Positions 42,018 to 50,551 are shown, counted from the first letter of the stretch. The stretch: DNA of 64,000 nucleotides from Bradyrhizobium sp. BR 10289 (GCF_019455385.1 NZ_JACOFR010000016.1:1-64000), one strand, 5' to 3'. Notes: a model not told the origin generated them from the sequence alone. Made by a program: numbers and translations.

Positions 42018-43292
42018 ATGCTCGCCCCCACCCCTGCCTCGCCCGAATCCGTGGGCATGTCCAAGGCCGCGCTCGACCGCGTCGATGCGCATCTGAAGGC
42101 CCGGTACATCGATGCCGGCCGTTTCCCGGGCGCGCATCTTTTGGTCTACCGCCGCGGCAAGATCGCCCACAGCTCGGTGCAGGGTCTTGCCGACGTCGAG
42201 CGCAAGGTGCCGGTCAAGGACGACACCATCTACCGCATCTATTCCATGACCAAGCCGCTCACCAGCGTTGCCTTCATGATGCTGGTCGAGCAAGGCCTCG
42301 TCGCGATCGACGAGCCCGTCGCGAGATACATCCCGGAATGGAAGGATCTCGGCGTGTTCGTCGCCGGCACCGCGCCGGCCTTCCTGACCCGGCCACCGAC
42401 CCGGCCAATGCTGATCGTCGACCTGCTGCGCCACACCTCCGGTCTGACTTACGGCTTTCAGCAGCGCTCCAATGTCGATGCCGCCTACCGCGCCGAGAAG
42501 ATCGGCGAGGTCGAGAAGTCAGGCACGCTCCAGGGCATGATCGAGGGCCTCGCAAGAATCCCGCTGGAGTTCTCGCCGGGCGAGGCCTGGAACTACTCGG
42601 TCTCGACCGACGTGCTCGGCTATCTCGTCGGCAAGATTTCCGGCATGCCGTTCGAGCAGTTCCTGAAAGCCCGGATCCTCGATCCGCTGGGAATGACCGA
42701 CACCGACTTCCATGTGCCGGCATTGAAGGCCCATCGTTTCGCCGCCTGCTACTCGGCCGATCCGGGCGGCGGCATGACCTTCCACGCCGGCCAGCGCCGC
42801 GAGGGCCTGACGCTCCAGGACGACCCGACCACGAGCTCGTTCCTGTCGCCGCCCTCCTTCATCTCTGGCGGCGGCGGGCTGTGCTCGACTGTCGCCGACT
42901 ATCTCACCTTCTGCCGCGCGATGCTGAATGGCGGCGAGCTCGGCGGCGTCAGGTTGATCGGGCCGAAGACGCTGGCGCTGATGACGACCAACCACATTCC
43001 GGGCGGGCGTTCGCTGCCGGACGTATCACGCTCGCTGTTCTCGGAGGCGACCTACAACGGCATCGGCTTCGGTCTCGGCTTCGCCGTGACCATGCGCCCG
43101 GCAGAGACGCTGATCGCCGGCAGTCCCGGCGAATACAATTGGGGCGGCGCGGCCACGACCTCGTTCTGGATCGATCCGGCCGAGGAACTCATCACCATCT
43201 TCATGACGCAGGTTCTGCCGTCGAGCGCATATCCGATCCGGCGCGAGCTTCGCAGCATGGTCTACGCCGCGATCACCGAGAGCAATCTCTGA
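42018..43292 (+). CDS. Serine hydrolase, beta-lactamase class C / esterase family
   Basis: 424 residues. The catalytic Ser-x-x-Lys is in IYSMTKPLTS (about 75-84). The Tyr of the Y-x-N-type motif is in WNYSVSTDVLGYLVG (about 193), and GGAATTSFWID near the C-terminus occupies the KTG position. No signal peptide is seen, so a cytoplasmic esterase or peptidase is likelier than a true beta-lactamase. GGAGG precedes the ATG by 6 bases. It is divergent from the intradiol dioxygenase and followed by a strong hairpin. Esterases of this family hydrolyse acyl esters or lactones; the substrate is unknown. Confidence 0.88.
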   Translation: MLAPTPASPESVGMSKAALDRVDAHLKARYIDAGRFPGAHLLVYRRGKIAHSSVQGLADVERKVPVKDDTIYRIYSMTKPLTSVAFMMLVEQGLVAIDEPVARYIPEWKDLGVFVAGTAPAFLTRPPTRPMLIVDLLRHTSGLTYGFQQRSNVDAAYRAEKIGEVEKSGTLQGMIEGLARIPLEFSPGEAWNYSVSTDVLGYLVGKISGMPFEQFLKARILDPLGMTDTDFHVPALKAHRFAACYSADPGGGMTFHAGQRREGLTLQDDPTTSSFLSPPSFISGGGGLCSTVADYLTFCRAMLNGGELGGVRLIGPKTLALMTTNHIPGGRSLPDVSRSLFSEATYNGIGFGLGFAVTMRPAETLIAGSPGEYNWGGAATTSFWIDPAEELITIFMTQVLPSSAYPIRRELRSMVYAAITESNL

Positions 43293-43310
43293 GGATCCCA
43301 ACATATGTTG

Positions 43311-43342
43311 CAATGGGCTCCGCGTGATCGCGGAGCCCATTG
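43311..43342. terminator. Perfect 14-bp hairpin between convergent genes
   Basis: CAATGGGCTCCGCG (43311-43324) and CGCGGAGCCCATTG (43329-43342) pair without mismatch around TGAT. It lies 18 bp past the hydrolase stop and 10 bp beyond the stop of the small minus-strand ORF, so it can end transcripts from both sides. There is no U-tract on either strand. Confidence 0.65.
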
Positions 43343-43352
43343 TCGTCGTGGC

Positions 43353-43433
43353 CTAGTGGAAGTGGCCGATCAGATAGATGCCGCCGCCGATCACCAGCAC
43401 GGCGGGCACGGCCCACAGAATCAGGACTGGCAT
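43353..43433 (-). CDS. 26-residue hydrophobic peptide, putative small membrane protein
   Basis: A 27-codon frame (MPVLILWAVPAVLVIGGGIY, then LIGHFH) forms one transmembrane helix with a His-containing end. AGGAGG sits 7 bases before the ATG, which is the best ribosome binding site in the neighbourhood, and a strong hairpin follows the stop. It lies 12 bp after the stop of the secreted-protein gene at 43446, so the two could be co-transcribed. Similar one-helix peptides accompany stress or respiratory genes, but I do not recognise this one. Confidence 0.55.
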   Translation of the reverse strand: MPVLILWAVPAVLVIGGGIYLIGHFH

Positions 43434-43445
43434 TGGTCATCCTCC

Positions 43446-43679
43446 TCAGTTTGACGTGCAGACCTTGACGGTCTTCATGCCGCTTTCAGCTTCGGTGCGC
43501 GACTTGTAGATCGTGCCCGACGGGCTGACGACGGTCATGGACGTGTCCGTCGGCTTCTTGTCGACGATCGTGCACTTCTTCGTCTTGACGTCCTGGACGA
43601 CGTAGAACTCGTCGGCCGCGAACGCCGGCAGGGAAAACGCAGCAATCATCACCGCTGCAGTCGCAATCTTTGCTTTCAT
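43446..43679 (-). CDS. Small secreted protein of unknown function
   Basis: 77 residues. The Sec signal MKAKIATAAVMIAAFSLPAFA is followed by a mature domain of about 56 residues with two cysteines (in KTKKCTIVDKK and KVCTSN) and a T-M-T-V-V-S-P-S-G-T-I-Y-K core, suggesting a small disulfide-closed beta fold in the periplasm. GGAGGAG lies before the second of two in-frame ATGs, which gives this start. Proteins of this type are frequent in Bradyrhizobium; function unknown. The 137 bp upstream divide it from the divergent DUF1236 gene. Confidence 0.75.
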   Translation of the reverse strand: MKAKIATAAVMIAAFSLPAFAADEFYVVQDVKTKKCTIVDKKPTDTSMTVVSPSGTIYKSRTEAESGMKTVKVCTSN

Positions 43680-43816
43680 TATCATCTCCTCCCAATGGCC
43701 CGATTTCCAGCCGGGCTGAGTCAGAAACGGGAAAAAGCGGCAATTTGTTCCAGGCACCGGGAACGCCGCTCCCGATGAAATGTTGATGCCGCGCTTATCC
43801 CTGTAAGGAGAACGAA

Positions 43817-44161
43817 ATGAAGAAGCTGTTCCTGCTGTCCGCCGCCGCCGTCATGCTATCGACCGGCGCTTTCGCGCAATCCACCGTGGTCACCACGACC
43901 GGAACCGGTCATGCAGCCGCGGTTCAGATCGAACCGCAGTACCGCACCAAGATCCATTCCTATGTCACCGAGCGCCGCGTTCGGCCCGTGACGACCAAGG
44001 AGAAGATCGTGGTCGGCGCAACGGTACCGAGCGATGTCGAGCTTGAAGCCGTGCCTTCCGACTGGGGCCCGTCCCTCACGAAGTATCGTTACGTTTATTC
44101 CGGCGAGCGCGTGATGCTGGTGGATCCCGGTACGCGGACCGTCGTCCAGGAAATCGACTGA
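43817..44161 (+). CDS. DUF1236 domain-containing secreted protein
   Basis: 114 residues. Signal peptide MKKLFLLSAAAVMLSTGAFA is followed by a short Thr-rich linker and a domain of about 75 residues with IEPQYRTKIHSYVTERRVRP, VVGATVPSDVELEAVP and the final YVYSGERVMLVDPGTRTVVQ. This matches DUF1236, a domain common in rhizobia and known for the closing VDP-x-T-R-x-V-V motif. It is a probable periplasmic protein of unknown role. AAGGAG lies 6 bases upstream of the ATG. Confidence 0.85.
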   Translation: MKKLFLLSAAAVMLSTGAFAQSTVVTTTGTGHAAAVQIEPQYRTKIHSYVTERRVRPVTTKEKIVVGATVPSDVELEAVPSDWGPSLTKYRYVYSGERVMLVDPGTRTVVQEID

Positions 44162-44222
44162 TCAGGATCTGACGGATGGGGCGGCCGCGGCGGAGGCGGT
44201 CGCCCTTGACGGAGCTGACTTC

Positions 44223-44315
44223 ATGACATCGCATCGACAAGCGCAGATTGCAGGGCTCAGCCTGGCGGCCGTCTACGCCATGTGTCTATTGCTGACCGCA
44301 ATCAGCATGGGCTGA
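44223..44315 (+). CDS. 30-residue hydrophobic peptide, possible small membrane protein
   Basis: A short frame with a basic start (MTSHRQAQ) and a single hydrophobic helix (IAGLSLAAVYAMCLLLTAIS). GGAG precedes the ATG by 8 bases. It sits in the 299-bp gap between the DUF1236 gene and the histidine kinase. Coding status is uncertain because only the ribosome binding site and helix support it. Confidence 0.4.
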   Translation: MTSHRQAQIAGLSLAAVYAMCLLLTAISMG

Positions 44316-44460
44316 ACCGCAGGCGTCTCGCACTGCGCTGCAAAATGCTTCCGGACCACGCGCCGCATGCGAAAACCGTGGCGCGATGCAAGTCCTGCCC
44401 TTATGGTTCTCGGCAAAATCATAATCCGGCGCCCTCGCGCTGGAACCGGGACGCCTCCGT

Positions 44461-45969
44461 TTGTCCAAATTCACCCTGCCGGTCCGACTCGCTCTCCTGG
44501 TCACGGGAACGACGTTGCCCATGATCGTGTTCGCGGCCGGCATCGCGTTCTACCATTACAAGCAGGACCGCAACGTTGCGACCCGCCGCGTGCTGGAGAC
44601 CGTGCGCAGCCTGCGGCTGGTGCTGGATTCCGAGGTGCAGCGCATGACCGGCAGCCTGCAGGTGCTCGCGCTGACGAACTCGCTTCGTAACGACGACTTC
44701 ACCAATTTTCGCCGCATCGCGCTCGGCTTCATAGATCAGTATGGCAAGGACGGCCTGTTGCTGATCTCCGACCGAAAAGGCCGCCTCTTGTTCTCCTCGG
44801 CGACGGAGGATCCTGCCAGCCTGCCGCCGCGCGGCAATCTGGACATCGTCGGGAAAGTGTTTGCGGCGAAAGCGCCGCAATATTCCGACCTATTCACCGG
44901 GGCGATCAACGGACGCCAGGTGGTGACCGTCGAAGTGCCGGTGTTCCGCAACGGCGAAGCGATCTTCGACCTCTGCTTCAGCCCGCCCGTCCGCCTTTTC
45001 CAGGAGTTGATCGAGAAGCAGCGGCCCGACCCGCAATGGACGGTGTCCCTGCTCGATGCCAAAGGCACCGTCATCGCGCGCGTGCCGAACCCCGGCGAGA
45101 CGTTCGGCAAACGCGCATCGCCCTCGCTCTACGAAGAGATGTTCCGCGCGCCCGAGGCGACACTTTCGACGGTCTCGCTCGACGGCATCGCGCTCGCATC
45201 CGCCTACACGCGCTCGCAGCTGACCGGCTGGACCGTGGCTGCGGGCGTCCCCGAAAGCTCGCTGATCGCGCCGCTGTGGCGCAACATCGCGATCACCGGC
45301 CTGATCGGCGGCATCCTGCTGCTGATCGGACTCACCTTTGCTGTCCGGATGGCGACCACGATCGCGCGCGGCGAGATGCTGCACGATCTCCTGATCGAGG
45401 AGCTCAACCACCGCGTCAAGAACACGCTGGCCCTGATGCAGGCGATCGCTGTGCAGACCTTCCGCAGCGCAAGCCGCGACGAGCGGACCAAGTTCGAGGG
45501 CCGCCTCGGCGCGCTGGCCGAAGCGCATAATCTGCTCAGCCAGGAGAAATGGGCCGGCTCCGAGCTGAAGGACGTGGTCGCGCGCGTGCTCCAGCCTTTC
45601 CTGCTCAACGCGCCCGAACGCATCCGGATGGACGGTCCCGCGGTGCCGCTGTCGCCGCGCCTTGCCGTGGTGCTGTCGATGATCGTGCACGAGATCGCCA
45701 CCAACGCCGCGAAATACGGCGCGCTGTCCAACGAGACCGGCCGGGTCACGCTGGAATGGGAGGTCATCGCCGACACACCCAAACCGCGGCTGCGGCTGAT
45801 CTGGACCGAGATCGGCGGGCCGCCCGTGACCGAGCCGGTACGGCGCGGCTTCGGCTCCCGCCTGATCGAGCGCAGTGCCCGCGACCAGCTCGGTGGCGAG
45901 GCGACGGTCGATTTCCTGCCGCGCGGCGTCGTCTGCACGGTCACTTGCGCGCTCGACGAGGCGCATTAG
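44461..45969 (+). CDS. HWE-family sensor histidine kinase
   Basis: 502 residues. A transmembrane helix (about 8-30), an extracytoplasmic Cache-like sensor (about 31-275) and a second helix (about 282-302) precede the kinase core. The phosphoacceptor is in EELNHRVKNTLALMQAIAVQ (His about 320), typical of HWE kinases. The N-box is VHEIATNAAKYGALS and the late glycine region GGPPVTEPVRRGFGSRLIER. No response regulator gene is adjacent, as is common for HWE kinases feeding PhyR-type or single-domain regulators. The start codon is TTG with a weak ribosome binding site and is the least certain part. A racemase-family gene follows by 15 bp. Confidence 0.85.
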   Translation: MSKFTLPVRLALLVTGTTLPMIVFAAGIAFYHYKQDRNVATRRVLETVRSLRLVLDSEVQRMTGSLQVLALTNSLRNDDFTNFRRIALGFIDQYGKDGLLLISDRKGRLLFSSATEDPASLPPRGNLDIVGKVFAAKAPQYSDLFTGAINGRQVVTVEVPVFRNGEAIFDLCFSPPVRLFQELIEKQRPDPQWTVSLLDAKGTVIARVPNPGETFGKRASPSLYEEMFRAPEATLSTVSLDGIALASAYTRSQLTGWTVAAGVPESSLIAPLWRNIAITGLIGGILLLIGLTFAVRMATTIARGEMLHDLLIEELNHRVKNTLALMQAIAVQTFRSASRDERTKFEGRLGALAEAHNLLSQEKWAGSELKDVVARVLQPFLLNAPERIRMDGPAVPLSPRLAVVLSMIVHEIATNAAKYGALSNETGRVTLEWEVIADTPKPRLRLIWTEIGGPPVTEPVRRGFGSRLIERSARDQLGGEATVDFLPRGVVCTVTCALDEAH

Positions 45970-45984
45970 ACGGGGGCACCGATA

Positions 45985-47118
45985 ATGAAGATCAAAGCCG
46001 TCCGCACGCACATCCTCGAAGCAAAGCTCTCGCAGCCCTTCGCCTATTCGCGCGCCTGGTACGACACTCGCACTGCGATGCTGGTCGAGATCGAGACCGA
46101 TGCGGGCCCCACCGGCTGGGGCGAATGCTACGGCCCGGCGCGGATGACGGCGGCCGTCGTGCAGAGCGTCGCACCCTGGCTGATCGGCGAGGATCCGCTG
46201 CGCACCGACGTGCTGTGGCAGATGATCTACGCGCGCCTGCGCGATCACGGCCAGAAGGGCGTCGTGATCCAGGGGCTGAGCGGCATCGACATCGCGCTGT
46301 GGGACATCAAGGGCAAGCATTTCGGCGTGCCGGCGTACCAGCTTCTCGGCGGCGCTGCCCGCAAGGAGGTGCAGGCCTATGCAACCGGGCTCTACCGGCG
46401 CAAATCGGGCGATCCGCTGAAATACCTGCCAGAGGAAGCCGCCGGTTATGCCGCGGAAGGTTTTGGCGCGGTGAAGCTGAAGGTCGGCTTCGGCATCGAC
46501 GAGGACGCTGCGGTCACGCGTGCGGTGCGCGAAGCGATCGGCGGCGATGTCGCGCTGATGGTCGACGCCAACCACGCCTATGATGCGCTCGCGGCGATGC
46601 AGCTTGGCCGCATGATCGAGCAGTACGACATCGGCTGGTTCGAGGAGCCGGTGCCGCCGGAAGACATCGTCGGCTATCGCGCGGTGAAAGCCGCGCTCAC
46701 GATTCCGATCGCAGGCGGCGAATGCGAGTTCACGCGCTTCGGCTTCCGGGATCTGTTCGCCTCGCACGCGCTCGATATCGCCCAGCCCGACACTTGCGCG
46801 GCCGGGGGCCTCTCCGAATGCAAGAAGATCGCCGACATGAGCGAGACATTCGGCATCCGCTACAACCCCCATGTCTGGGGCACAGGCATTGCGATCGCGG
46901 CCTCGCTCCAGCTTCTCGCCGTGCTGCCGACGCACACGCCGACCTCGCTCGCACCGCTCGAGCCGCTGCTGGAATTCGACCGCACCGAACATCCGATCCG
47001 GCAAGCGATTTTGAAAGAGCCGATCGAGCACGCGAACGGCGTGGTGCGCGTGCCTGAAGGTCCCGGGCTCGGCATCGACATCGATCGCGGGGCACTCGCA
47101 CGCTTTGCCGCAAGTTGA
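45985..47118 (+). CDS. Mandelate racemase / muconate lactonizing enzyme family protein
   Basis: 377 residues of enolase superfamily fold. The base motif is KLKVG (about 163-167), metal ligands lie in VDANHAYD (Asp about 193), WFEEP (about 220) and GGECE (about 246), and the His-containing PHVWGTG is near 297, as in the mandelate racemase subgroup. Members racemise, dehydrate or cycloisomerise acid sugars, mandelate or muconate. The two-base (Lys/His) arrangement supports racemase or acid-sugar dehydratase activity. It begins 15 bp past the sensor kinase stop, so the kinase may respond to its substrate, but that is speculation. Confidence 0.88.
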   Translation: MKIKAVRTHILEAKLSQPFAYSRAWYDTRTAMLVEIETDAGPTGWGECYGPARMTAAVVQSVAPWLIGEDPLRTDVLWQMIYARLRDHGQKGVVIQGLSGIDIALWDIKGKHFGVPAYQLLGGAARKEVQAYATGLYRRKSGDPLKYLPEEAAGYAAEGFGAVKLKVGFGIDEDAAVTRAVREAIGGDVALMVDANHAYDALAAMQLGRMIEQYDIGWFEEPVPPEDIVGYRAVKAALTIPIAGGECEFTRFGFRDLFASHALDIAQPDTCAAGGLSECKKIADMSETFGIRYNPHVWGTGIAIAASLQLLAVLPTHTPTSLAPLEPLLEFDRTEHPIRQAILKEPIEHANGVVRVPEGPGLGIDIDRGALARFAAS

Positions 47119-47272
47119 TGCAGATCATCTGTGATCAAGCAGCGGTCCTGGCCTGCTAGGCCAATTCAGCCCCTGACCCTTCATCCAAGATCATCGCAGC
47201 CTCGCCTGGCGCGCGTCTGGAAACCGCGCGCGGCCCAGGTTTGGCCGTCGACCACGGCCAAAAGAAGCGGCC

Positions 47273-48004
47273 CTACCCGATCGTCTGCAACGCCGGAAAC
47301 GTCTCGAGCAGCCAGATGCTCACATTCGAGACCGCGCCGGTGAGAAAGCCGATGCCGGTGATCACCATCAAGACGCCCATGGCGCGTTCGACATTGACGA
47401 GGTGGCCCTTCATGCGCGCGAACAGATTTGAGAACTGCTCGATCATCAGCGCTGCGATCAGGAAGGGAATGCCGAGGCCTGCGGAATAGACCGCGAGCAG
47501 ACCCGCGCCCTTCGTCACGGTCGCTTCGGCGGCGGCGATCGAGAGGATCGCGGCGAGGATCGGACCGATGCAGGGCGTCCAGCCGAAGGCGAAGGCGAGG
47601 CCCATAATGTAGGCGCCCCAGAGGCCGACCGGTTTCGGGATCGGCAGCCGTCCCTCGCGCATCAACAGGCCGATCCGCGTCAATCCGAGGAAGTGCAGGC
47701 CCATGATGATGATGACGATACCGGCGAGGATCGACAGCTCGGCCGACCAGGCGCGGATCAGGCCGCCGATCAGCGAGGCGCTGGCGCCGAGCGCCACGAA
47801 CACCGTGGAGAAGCCCAGCACGAACAGCAGCGCCGACATCATGATCGCACGCTTGGAGGCCGAGGCCTCCTCGTCGCTCTCGACATGCTCGATCGTCGCC
47901 CCCGTCAGATAGATCAGATAGGGCGGGACCAGCGGCAGGACGCAAGGGGAGAGGAAGCTGACGAGGCCGGCAATCAGCGCCGCCGGTATCGAGACATTTT
48001 GCAT
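47273..48004 (-). CDS. ccdA: Cytochrome c biogenesis / thiol-disulfide transmembrane protein CcdA
   Basis: 243 residues with six helices. Redox cysteines lie in FLSPCVLPLVPPYL (about 21) and GWTPCIGPILAAIL (about 143), each with the flanking prolines that define CcdA/DsbD-beta proteins. It carries electrons from cytoplasmic thioredoxin across the membrane to reduce periplasmic thiols for heme attachment to c-type cytochromes. The gene is isolated; 48005-48207 upstream shows only a CATCGGCT/AGCCGATG dyad near 48066-48088. No ccm genes are nearby. Confidence 0.9.
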   Translation of the reverse strand: MQNVSIPAALIAGLVSFLSPCVLPLVPPYLIYLTGATIEHVESDEEASASKRAIMMSALLFVLGFSTVFVALGASASLIGGLIRAWSAELSILAGIVIIIMGLHFLGLTRIGLLMREGRLPIPKPVGLWGAYIMGLAFAFGWTPCIGPILAAILSIAAAEATVTKGAGLLAVYSAGLGIPFLIAALMIEQFSNLFARMKGHLVNVERAMGVLMVITGIGFLTGAVSNVSIWLLETFPALQTIG

Positions 48005-48207
48005 GATGCAGTCGGAGCCATCTCAGGCCCCGGAGCGGCGCGCGGGGAGCGCGCGCGAACCGGGACATCGGCTCTGATGTAGCCGATGCCGGGGAATGCG
48101 CAACAGAGGCGCACAAAACCAGGGCTCCTCCCTACGCCGTCCGTGATCACAGATGCGGCATCGGGACGCGCACAAACCTCGCCACAAAGCGAGATTCGGC
48201 GGCGCGG

Positions 48208-48474
48208 CTACTTCACCACGCGGAGCAGCGGACGCCGGGGCTGGTCCTGCGTCTGCTTGGAGGGGGGCTGCGGTTCGTTTCCTGCGCTCCGCAGCATTTC
48301 GTCGCACAGCGCCTTGAGATCGGCGCCGTCAATTCCTTTGATTTTCATCCGCACGTCGAGGATGACGATGGACAGCAGCTCGGCCGACTCACGGCTGTTC
48401 ATCTCGTTGAGCGCCCGGCGGCACTCCTCGAGCGTTTCCAGCACCGACTGCAACTGTTCGTCTGAATGCGACAC
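48208..48474 (-). CDS. Hypothetical small protein
   Basis: About 88 residues from a GTG at 48474 (SHSDEQLQSVLETLEECRRA). It is mostly helical, with two candidate coiled-coil stretches, one Cys per helix, and a basic Pro/Gln-rich tail (PPSKQTQDQPRRPLLRVVK). No signal or membrane segment is seen. A GGAAAG lies before the GTG; an upstream ATG at 48555 in the same frame would add 27 residues of low-complexity character and is the alternative. I do not recognise the family. It may be a cytoplasmic regulator-like peptide. Confidence 0.55.
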   Translation of the reverse strand: MSHSDEQLQSVLETLEECRRALNEMNSRESAELLSIVILDVRMKIKGIDGADLKALCDEMLRSAGNEPQPPSKQTQDQPRRPLLRVVK

Positions 48475-48555
48475 CGGCGTTCTTTCCGTTAATTCGGCCT
48501 GCGAGACGTGATCGTGGGGATCCCTTCGGCCCCCATCGGGACCTGAGGATAGCAC

Positions 48556-48954
48556 GAGGCTCCTGCGCCTCTGAGCATGATTTCAGTATGTTTCTGCGCT
48601 GAAACCGCAGTTCCCGCGAGCATCGCGCGGCGATCCGGGAAGCAGCCAGAGGCAAAACGTCTGACGCGCTGTGATTGATCCATCCGGGACGACAGCGTCG
48701 CATCACGCGCAACAACGTCCATTGCGGACAGCGCCGACAATCCCGCAGCCATATCAAGGCTCGCAACGGAACTCACGCGACACCCCTCATACGGGCGATA
48801 ATCTACCCGATTCCACTTCATTCCCCGGCTCTGACGGCACCTAAATACCACTCGTGAGGCAGTAAGGATGACGTTCAAAACTCGTCGTTCCCCAACCCGC
48901 CGTGGTTGTGGTTTGCGCCAGATTCTGCCAGTTTAGCGGCCCGAAGGGACTTGT
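48556..48954. other. Gene-free stretch upstream of a LysR gene
   Basis: About 400 bp of lower GC than its surroundings, without a convincing coding frame (short frames here lack codon bias and ribosome binding sites). I see no repeat-family copy. It presumably holds promoters for the flanking divergent genes, but no specific site stands out. Confidence 0.5.
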
Positions 48955-50004
48955 ATGCACTCCTTGGCGGAAAGGGGCGTTCCTCTGGAGGAACGCCCAA
49001 GAACAAATCTCAGCGGGCTCTCGGATTGGGATGCCGCCCGGATATTCTTGGAGGTCGTGCGATGCGGCAGTTTCCGCTCGGCGGCCGAACGCCTGTCGCT
49101 GTCGATCAACGCCGTCCGCCGCCGGATCGACGATTTCGAGCGCCAGACCGGCACCACCCTGTTCACCCGCGACGTCCATGGCACCCATCTGACCGATGAG
49201 GGCGCGATGGTGGTCTCCGCGGTCGAGCGCATGGAGGCGGCTGCCTTCGACGTGCTGCGCACCAGCGATTCGACCGCCAACGCCCTGGCCGGCGAGGTTC
49301 GCGTCGCCGTGACGGAAGGGTTGGGTACGTTCTGGCTCGCCCCGCGCCTCGTCGAATTCCAGCAGGCCTACCCGAAGGTCCTGGTCGATCTGCATTGCGC
49401 GATGCGCCCGGCCGACGTCTCCCGCCAGGAGGCCGACGTCGCCATCCACCTGTCGCGCCCCTCCGCGCTCGACGTCAAGCTGGTGCGGCTCGGCCGCATG
49501 CATCTGATGTTCTGGGCGTCGGAAAAGTACCTCGCGAAATACGGCACGCCGCGCTCGGCCCACGAATTGATCAAGCACCGCCTGGTGCTGCAATTCGCCG
49601 ACCAGCTCGCGGCCAAGGAAACATTTGAGAGCTTCTTCCCGGGCGTTTCGGAGCGTGACCTGCTGGTCATGAAGACCAACGTCTCGAGCGCCAACTACTG
49701 GGCGGTCGCGAACGGCGCCGGCATCGGCGTCTTCCCGAGCTACGCCATTGCGCTTGGCGGGAAGTTGATTCCACTGGAGGTCGAATTGAACCGACCGCTG
49801 GATATCTGGTTGTCCTACCACCCCGGTAGCGGCCGGATTCCCCGCGTGAGGCACATGATTGACTGGCTGATCGAAGCTTTCGATCCGACTCGCTTCCCGT
49901 GGTTTAAGGAAGAGTTCGTGCATCCGCATGAATTCAAGGACTCGTATATGGGCGAACCCCTGACCCAGCTCTTCGGGGGATTTTCAACCGAAGAACAAAG
50001 GTGA
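48955..50004 (+). CDS. LysR-family transcriptional regulator
   Basis: 349 residues. The helix-turn-helix (about 27-85: ARIFLEVVRCGSFRSAAERL, then SINAVRRRIDDFERQTGTTL) precedes a LysR substrate domain (GEVRVAVTEGLGTFWLAPRL ...). A 25-residue lead before the helix and a 40-residue C-terminal extension (KEEFVHPHEFKDSYMG) are longer than usual. The first codons contain a perfect 10-bp hairpin (48975-48998). The stop overlaps the start region of the next helix-turn-helix gene, so both are co-transcribed. A recognition helix with S-I-N-A-V-R-R-R is like those of LysR proteins acting on outlying targets; the effector is unknown. Confidence 0.85.
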   Translation: MHSLAERGVPLEERPRTNLSGLSDWDAARIFLEVVRCGSFRSAAERLSLSINAVRRRIDDFERQTGTTLFTRDVHGTHLTDEGAMVVSAVERMEAAAFDVLRTSDSTANALAGEVRVAVTEGLGTFWLAPRLVEFQQAYPKVLVDLHCAMRPADVSRQEADVAIHLSRPSALDVKLVRLGRMHLMFWASEKYLAKYGTPRSAHELIKHRLVLQFADQLAAKETFESFFPGVSERDLLVMKTNVSSANYWAVANGAGIGVFPSYAIALGGKLIPLEVELNRPLDIWLSYHPGSGRIPRVRHMIDWLIEAFDPTRFPWFKEEFVHPHEFKDSYMGEPLTQLFGGFSTEEQR

Positions 50005-50012
50005 AAACAAAG

Positions 50013-50405
50013 ATGAAAGCAGCGGCGAAAAGAATGAAGCAGCGCAGTGCCGGCAAGCCGGACATTGAGCTTGGCAAGCGGATCCGTCTGCGGCGCGTCG
50101 AGATGAAGATCTCGCAGGCCGAACTCGGCGAAAAGCTCGGCGTCAGCTTCCAGCAGGTCCAGAAATACGAGAAGGGCGTCAATCGCGTCGGCGCGGCTCG
50201 GCTTCAGCAGATCGCCTCCGCCCTCGACGTGCCTGTGACCTTCTTCTATGACGGCGACAACAAGGCCCGCGAAGTCGAAAGCCTCCTGTTCCTGGACTCG
50301 GCTTTCAGCCTCCGCCTGCTGCGCGCCTACAGCAAGATCAAGGATCAGACGGTGCAGCGTCAGCTCGTCTCGCTGATGGAATCGATTGCGGCGAACGAAG
50401 GCTGA
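50013..50405 (+). CDS. XRE/Cro-C1-type helix-turn-helix regulator
   Basis: About 130 residues. An HTH_3 domain at about 20-75 (GKRIRLRRVEMKISQAELGE, then VSFQQVQKYEKGVNRVGAAR) is followed by a C-terminal helical tail (LLRAYSKIKDQTVQRQLVSL). This domain plus tail pattern is common in alphaproteobacteria. It begins where the LysR gene ends: GTG 50001 overlaps its stop, ATG 50013 is four codons later, and ATG 50034 is a third choice. The tail with K-I-K-D resembles that of SinR-like/quorum- or cell-cycle-linked XRE proteins in rhizobia. Target unknown. Confidence 0.85.
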   Translation: MKAAAKRMKQRSAGKPDIELGKRIRLRRVEMKISQAELGEKLGVSFQQVQKYEKGVNRVGAARLQQIASALDVPVTFFYDGDNKAREVESLLFLDSAFSLRLLRAYSKIKDQTVQRQLVSLMESIAANEG

Positions 50406-50528
50406 GCCGATCGACGGTCCGGCCGTTACGGCCAATGTTCAATCCGCCGCGTCGCGGGGACGCGGCCGGATTGGACGAGACCGACCTGATCAGAAATAGG
50501 CTCGCGCGCGTGCGCGCGGTCTTTCTCG

Positions 50529-50551
50529 GGGCGGCTTGGCCGCCCTTTTTT
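50529..50551 (+). terminator. Rho-independent terminator after the LysR-XRE unit
   Basis: GGGCGGC (50529-50535), loop TTG, GCCGCCC (50539-50545), then TTTTTT. It is a textbook intrinsic terminator, 124 bp past the XRE stop. The rest of 50406-50800 shows no gene; it leads to the L,D-transpeptidase. Confidence 0.9.

Noticed and set aside
42018..43292. Calling the serine hydrolase a beta-lactamase resistance gene
   Set aside because: It lacks a signal peptide, and the motif positions fit the wider esterase/peptidase family. Drug hydrolysis cannot be inferred.
48675..48857. A 60-residue frame upstream of the LysR gene
   Set aside because: No ribosome binding site, unusual codon use and no hydrophobic or domain signal. 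It is more likely part of the promoter region.
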